Notes under the pieces: model-generated
The model's database searches: none
What the model saw: only the letters and a program-made list of their open reading frames with translations
What the model was told of the DNA's origin: nothing
Made by a program: the position numbers and the translations under genes
Shown: positions 4,817 to 6,925 of the stretch, in pieces
Numbering within the stretch: position 1 is the first letter of the stretch
Layout: each line of letters starts with the position of its first letter
Assembly: GCA_003105225.1 (NCBI GenBank)
Contig: PQAK01000187.1
Location: 1 to 6,925 of the forward strand
DNA: 6,925 nucleotides
Source of the DNA: Deltaproteobacteria bacterium
GTDB lineage: Bacteria > Desulfobacterota > Deferrimicrobia > Deferrimicrobiales > Deferrimicrobiaceae
Reading direction: 5' to 3'

Positions 4817-5289
4817 GTTTTTCTCTTCCCCCGCACGGCGCGCTCGATGTCCCGTCGGGCGTCCCGCTCCGCCATGTCTTCCCGCTTGTCGTAGAGCTTC
4901 TTTCCCCGCGCCACCCCCACCTCGAGCTTCACGTGAGGGCCCTTGAAATAGACCTTGAGCGGGATCAGGGTGAGGCCCTTCTCCCGGGTCTTGCCCAGGA
5001 GATAGTCGATCTCCTTCCGCTTGAGGAGAAGCTTGCGGGTGCGCAGCGGGTCGATCACCCGGAGGTCGCCGTGGGAATACGGCGTGACGTGCATGTTCTC
5101 GATGAACGCCTCGTTCCCCCGGACGGCGCCATAGGCGTCCTGGATGTTGACGCGCCCCTCGCGGATCGACTTGACCTCGTACCCGTGAAGGACGAGGCCG
5201 CACTCGAAGGTCTCGAGGATATGGTATTCGTGCCGGGCGCGCCGGTTCGTGCTGACGATCTTTTCGCGGGGCTCGGTTTTTTCCGTCAT
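4813..5289 (-). CDS. smpB: SsrA-binding protein SmpB
   Basis: 158 residues, usual for SmpB. It is the cytoplasmic partner of tmRNA: it binds the tRNA-like domain, stabilises it and places it in the ribosomal A site, its basic tail probing the empty mRNA channel. Seen: KIVSTNRRARHEY (10-22), the ETFECGLVLHGYEVKSIREG strand-helix core (27-46), NIQDAYGAVRGNEAFIENMHVTPY (48-71), RTRKLLLKRKEI (83-94), LTLIPLKVYFKGPHVKLEVGVARGKKLYDKRE (106-137) with the GKKLYDKR hallmark, and the basic C-terminal tail DARRDIERAVRGKRKT. The ATG overlaps the stop of the preceding gene as TGATG, with no Shine-Dalgarno, so coupling is likely. It is the last gene of the panD-amidohydrolase-smpB operon. Its partner ssrA is 3.1 kb downstream on the same strand. 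Confidence 0.98.
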   Translation of the reverse strand: MTEKTEPREKIVSTNRRARHEYHILETFECGLVLHGYEVKSIREGRVNIQDAYGAVRGNEAFIENMHVTPYSHGDLRVIDPLRTRKLLLKRKEIDYLLGKTREKGLTLIPLKVYFKGPHVKLEVGVARGKKLYDKREDMAERDARRDIERAVRGKRKT

Positions 5290-6575
5290 CAGGGACGCTC
5301 GTACCGGTGCGCACCGCCCACCACGGTCAGGCGGATGTGGTTCCCGCCGGTGCGTTCCACCAGGCGGCGGAAAGCCGTGCCGGCGTCATCTCCGCCGGCA
5401 TCGTCCGCGACGAGGAAATCCGCGGGACCGCCCGCCCGCAGCGTTCCGCCGGGAAGGCGAAGCGCCGCCGCGCCGTTTTCGGTCGCCGCGCGGAACAGGG
5501 CGCGGCACAGATCCCCGTCCGACAGGCTGCCTCGATAGAGCGCGCGCGCCGCCCGCATCTCCTCCCACATGCTCAAGTCCGCCACCGATCCCAGGCTGTC
5601 GGTCCCAAGGCCGAAGGGAACGGCCGCATCCACGAAATGCGTCACATCGGGCGATCCATTGCCGTGCGCCGCGTTGCTGCGGGGGCACAGGACGAACCGC
5701 GCCCCGCGGTTCGAAAATGCCGCAATCTCCTGCCGGGACAGGTGCACATTATGCACCAGGATCAGCCCTTCCCGCAAAAGCCCCTCCCTTTCCAGGTATT
5801 CCGGCAAGGGCATACCGATTCCGTGGAACCAGGTGACGTCCTTCCCCACGGCGGGATAGAGCCGCGCCGCGATCTCCCCTCCGCCGGTGCGCAGGAACTC
5901 CATTTCCGCGGGCGACTCGGCCAAGTGGAGACAGGCAGGGATACCCTTCTGCCCGGCCAGATCGGCAAACCGCCGCAGAAGAATCGGGCTCACCGTGTAA
6001 AGGGTATGGGGGGAAACTCCCGGCAGCACCCCCCCGTATCCGGCGGCTGCCGCCTCCTCCAGAAGAGCAAGGACCGCCGAGACGGACCGCATGACCTCGT
6101 CGGCGGCCTCCGGAGCGAATGCGATCCCTTCCGCGAAGACCCGGGCGCGCAGCGGACAGGCGCCGTAGACCCCTGCATCGGGCCCCGTGATCTCCCCCAC
6201 CGCCGTGGTCCCGCATGCGAGCGACCTGGAGGCGGCGGCATCGAAGTTTTCCCGGAACTCCCCGGGCGGGGCCCCGCGCTTCCAGGCGATGACCTGCAGG
6301 ATCCAGTCCACGAACGGACCGGCGGCGGCCGAAGCAGCCCCCTTCGGCGCCTGCAGGCGGGGGATCTGGAGATGGGTGTGCGCGTTGACCAGCCCCGGAA
6401 GGAGGACCGCGCCGGGGAACTCCCGGCGGTGAAATCCGGGCGGGAGGACTCGCTCCACGTCGCGGGGGGATCCGGACGCCACGACGGTTCCCGCGGCAAC
6501 GGCGACCGCGCCGGGGGACAGCACCGCATCGGCGCTCAAAAAAATGCGCGAGGCGATGTAGACCGCCCCGCGCAC
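5289..6575 (-). CDS. Metal-dependent amidohydrolase (deaminase/chlorohydrolase type)
   Basis: 428 residues, family length. Seen: short beta N-terminal region, then GLVNAHTHLQIPR (61-73, metal ligands His66 and His68), SPHTLYTVS (188-196), CLHLAES (215-221, His217 and Glu220), VHNVHLS (274-280, His275), CPRSN (297-301), FGLGTDSLGS (321-330, metal ligand Asp326), and a C-terminal beta part with GTLRAGGPADFLVAD (377-391). This is the pattern of amidohydrolases acting on nucleobase-like amines: aminodeoxyfutalosine, guanine, cytosine, S-adenosylhomocysteine or atrazine-type substrates. In anaerobic bacteria this branch includes the aminodeoxyfutalosine deaminase of menaquinone synthesis, but nothing here decides the substrate. 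Start is GTG (6575) directly abutting the panD stop (TAGGTG), with no Shine-Dalgarno; stop overlaps smpB as TGATG. Very Ala/Gly/Arg-rich, as expected at a local GC near 75%. Confidence 0.93.
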   Translation of the reverse strand: MRGAVYIASRIFLSADAVLSPGAVAVAAGTVVASGSPRDVERVLPPGFHRREFPGAVLLPGLVNAHTHLQIPRLQAPKGAASAAAGPFVDWILQVIAWKRGAPPGEFRENFDAAASRSLACGTTAVGEITGPDAGVYGACPLRARVFAEGIAFAPEAADEVMRSVSAVLALLEEAAAAGYGGVLPGVSPHTLYTVSPILLRRFADLAGQKGIPACLHLAESPAEMEFLRTGGGEIAARLYPAVGKDVTWFHGIGMPLPEYLEREGLLREGLILVHNVHLSRQEIAAFSNRGARFVLCPRSNAAHGNGSPDVTHFVDAAVPFGLGTDSLGSVADLSMWEEMRAARALYRGSLSDGDLCRALFRAATENGAAALRLPGGTLRAGGPADFLVADDAGGDDAGTAFRRLVERTGGNHIRLTVVGGAHRYERP

Positions 6576-6925
6576 CTACAGGGAGGCGGCGACCCGGGGG
6601 CGCTGGCTCTCGGAATCGACCTTCCGCTTGACGCTGGTGATCCGGTTCTTCCTGTCGACGTAGACGAGCGTCGGCTGGAAGTTCTCCAGTTCCTTCTCGT
6701 CGTAGGCGGAGAAGGCGGCGATGATCACCAGGTCGCCCTTGCTCACCTGGCGGGCAGCCGCGCCGTTCAGGCAGATCACACCGGAACCGGGCTCGCCGTC
6801 GATGACGTAGGTGGTGAAGCGGTTTCCGTTGTCGACGTTCCAGATGTGCACCTGCTCGTACTCGACGAGCCCCGCCGCGTCCATGAGCGTCTTGTCGATC
6901 GTCACGCTCCCCTCGTAGTGCAGCA
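6576..6925 (-). CDS. panD: Aspartate 1-decarboxylase, N-terminus beyond window
   Basis: PanD converts L-aspartate to beta-alanine for pantothenate and CoA synthesis. It is a pyruvoyl enzyme that self-cleaves at Gly-Ser. Seen: from the right edge the minus strand reads LHYEGSVTIDKTLMDAAG, so the cleavage pair Gly-Ser (in YEGSV, at 6911-6906) is inside the window, followed by EYEQVHIWNVDNGNRFTTY, GEPGSGVICLNGAAARQ and GDLVIIAAFSAYDE, all strongly conserved. 115 residues are visible; about 20 N-terminal ones (including the usual Lys-x-His-Arg) lie outside. An internal GTG at 6905 is not the start, because it comes after the cleavage site. Stop TAG abuts the next gene's GTG. The last 18 or so residues are Arg/Ser-rich and variable. 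Confidence 0.97.
   Translation of the reverse strand, partial: LHYEGSVTIDKTLMDAAGLVEYEQVHIWNVDNGNRFTTYVIDGEPGSGVICLNGAAARQVSKGDLVIIAAFSAYDEKELENFQPTLVYVDRKNRITSVKRKVDSESQRPRVAASL

Noticed and set aside
4228..5538. Long plus-strand open frame of 436 codons
   Set aside because: It lies antisense to the NlpC/P60 hydrolase, smpB and the amidohydrolase end; its protein is low-complexity Arg/Pro/Ser-rich with no family motifs. High GC explains the lack of stops.

Overview
The window is bacterial chromosome, GC-rich on its right side and lower in GC at its left end. Lipoprotein-free periplasmic enzymes with signal peptides, a LysM/NlpC hydrolase and the gene set suggest a Gram-negative organism, most likely a Desulfobacterota / former Deltaproteobacteria relative. 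That placement is an impression from protein style, not proven by the sequence.

Right to left along the minus strand there is first a tight housekeeping operon: panD (5' end cut by the window edge), a metal-dependent amidohydrolase of the aminodeoxyfutalosine/chlorohydrolase-deaminase type, and smpB. The genes abut as TAGGTG and TGATG. A secreted LysM-NlpC/P60 cell-wall hydrolase follows, with its own -35 box inside the smpB stop. A plus-strand gene for a secreted CapA/PGA-synthesis-type metallophosphatase converges on it, and the two coding tails overlap by 50 bp. Divergent from capA, across a short promoter region with a 37-nt polypurine leader, is an NmrA-type NAD(P)-binding protein on the minus strand.

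Further left is the gene for tmRNA (ssrA, 353 nt, minus strand), read directly from its tRNA-Ala-like acceptor and T arm, its 3' CCA and its tag frame. The tag is ANDYPLAQAA. smpB, its obligate protein partner, lies 3.1 kb upstream on the same strand. Immediately downstream of the ssrA 3' end, a classic integration hotspot, the sequence drops in GC and carries a complete Xre-RES (type II, NAD-depleting) toxin-antitoxin operon. Its promoter has a symmetric -10 and two abutting palindromes. The start of an unrecognised protein runs off the left edge.

The strongest stories are three: the ssrA 3' end as a probable island boundary with a toxin-antitoxin module; the unusual tag end (AQAA) with a 20-bp perfect palindrome over the tag stop; and the toxin-antitoxin promoter architecture. 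No CRISPR, transposase or integrase is visible.
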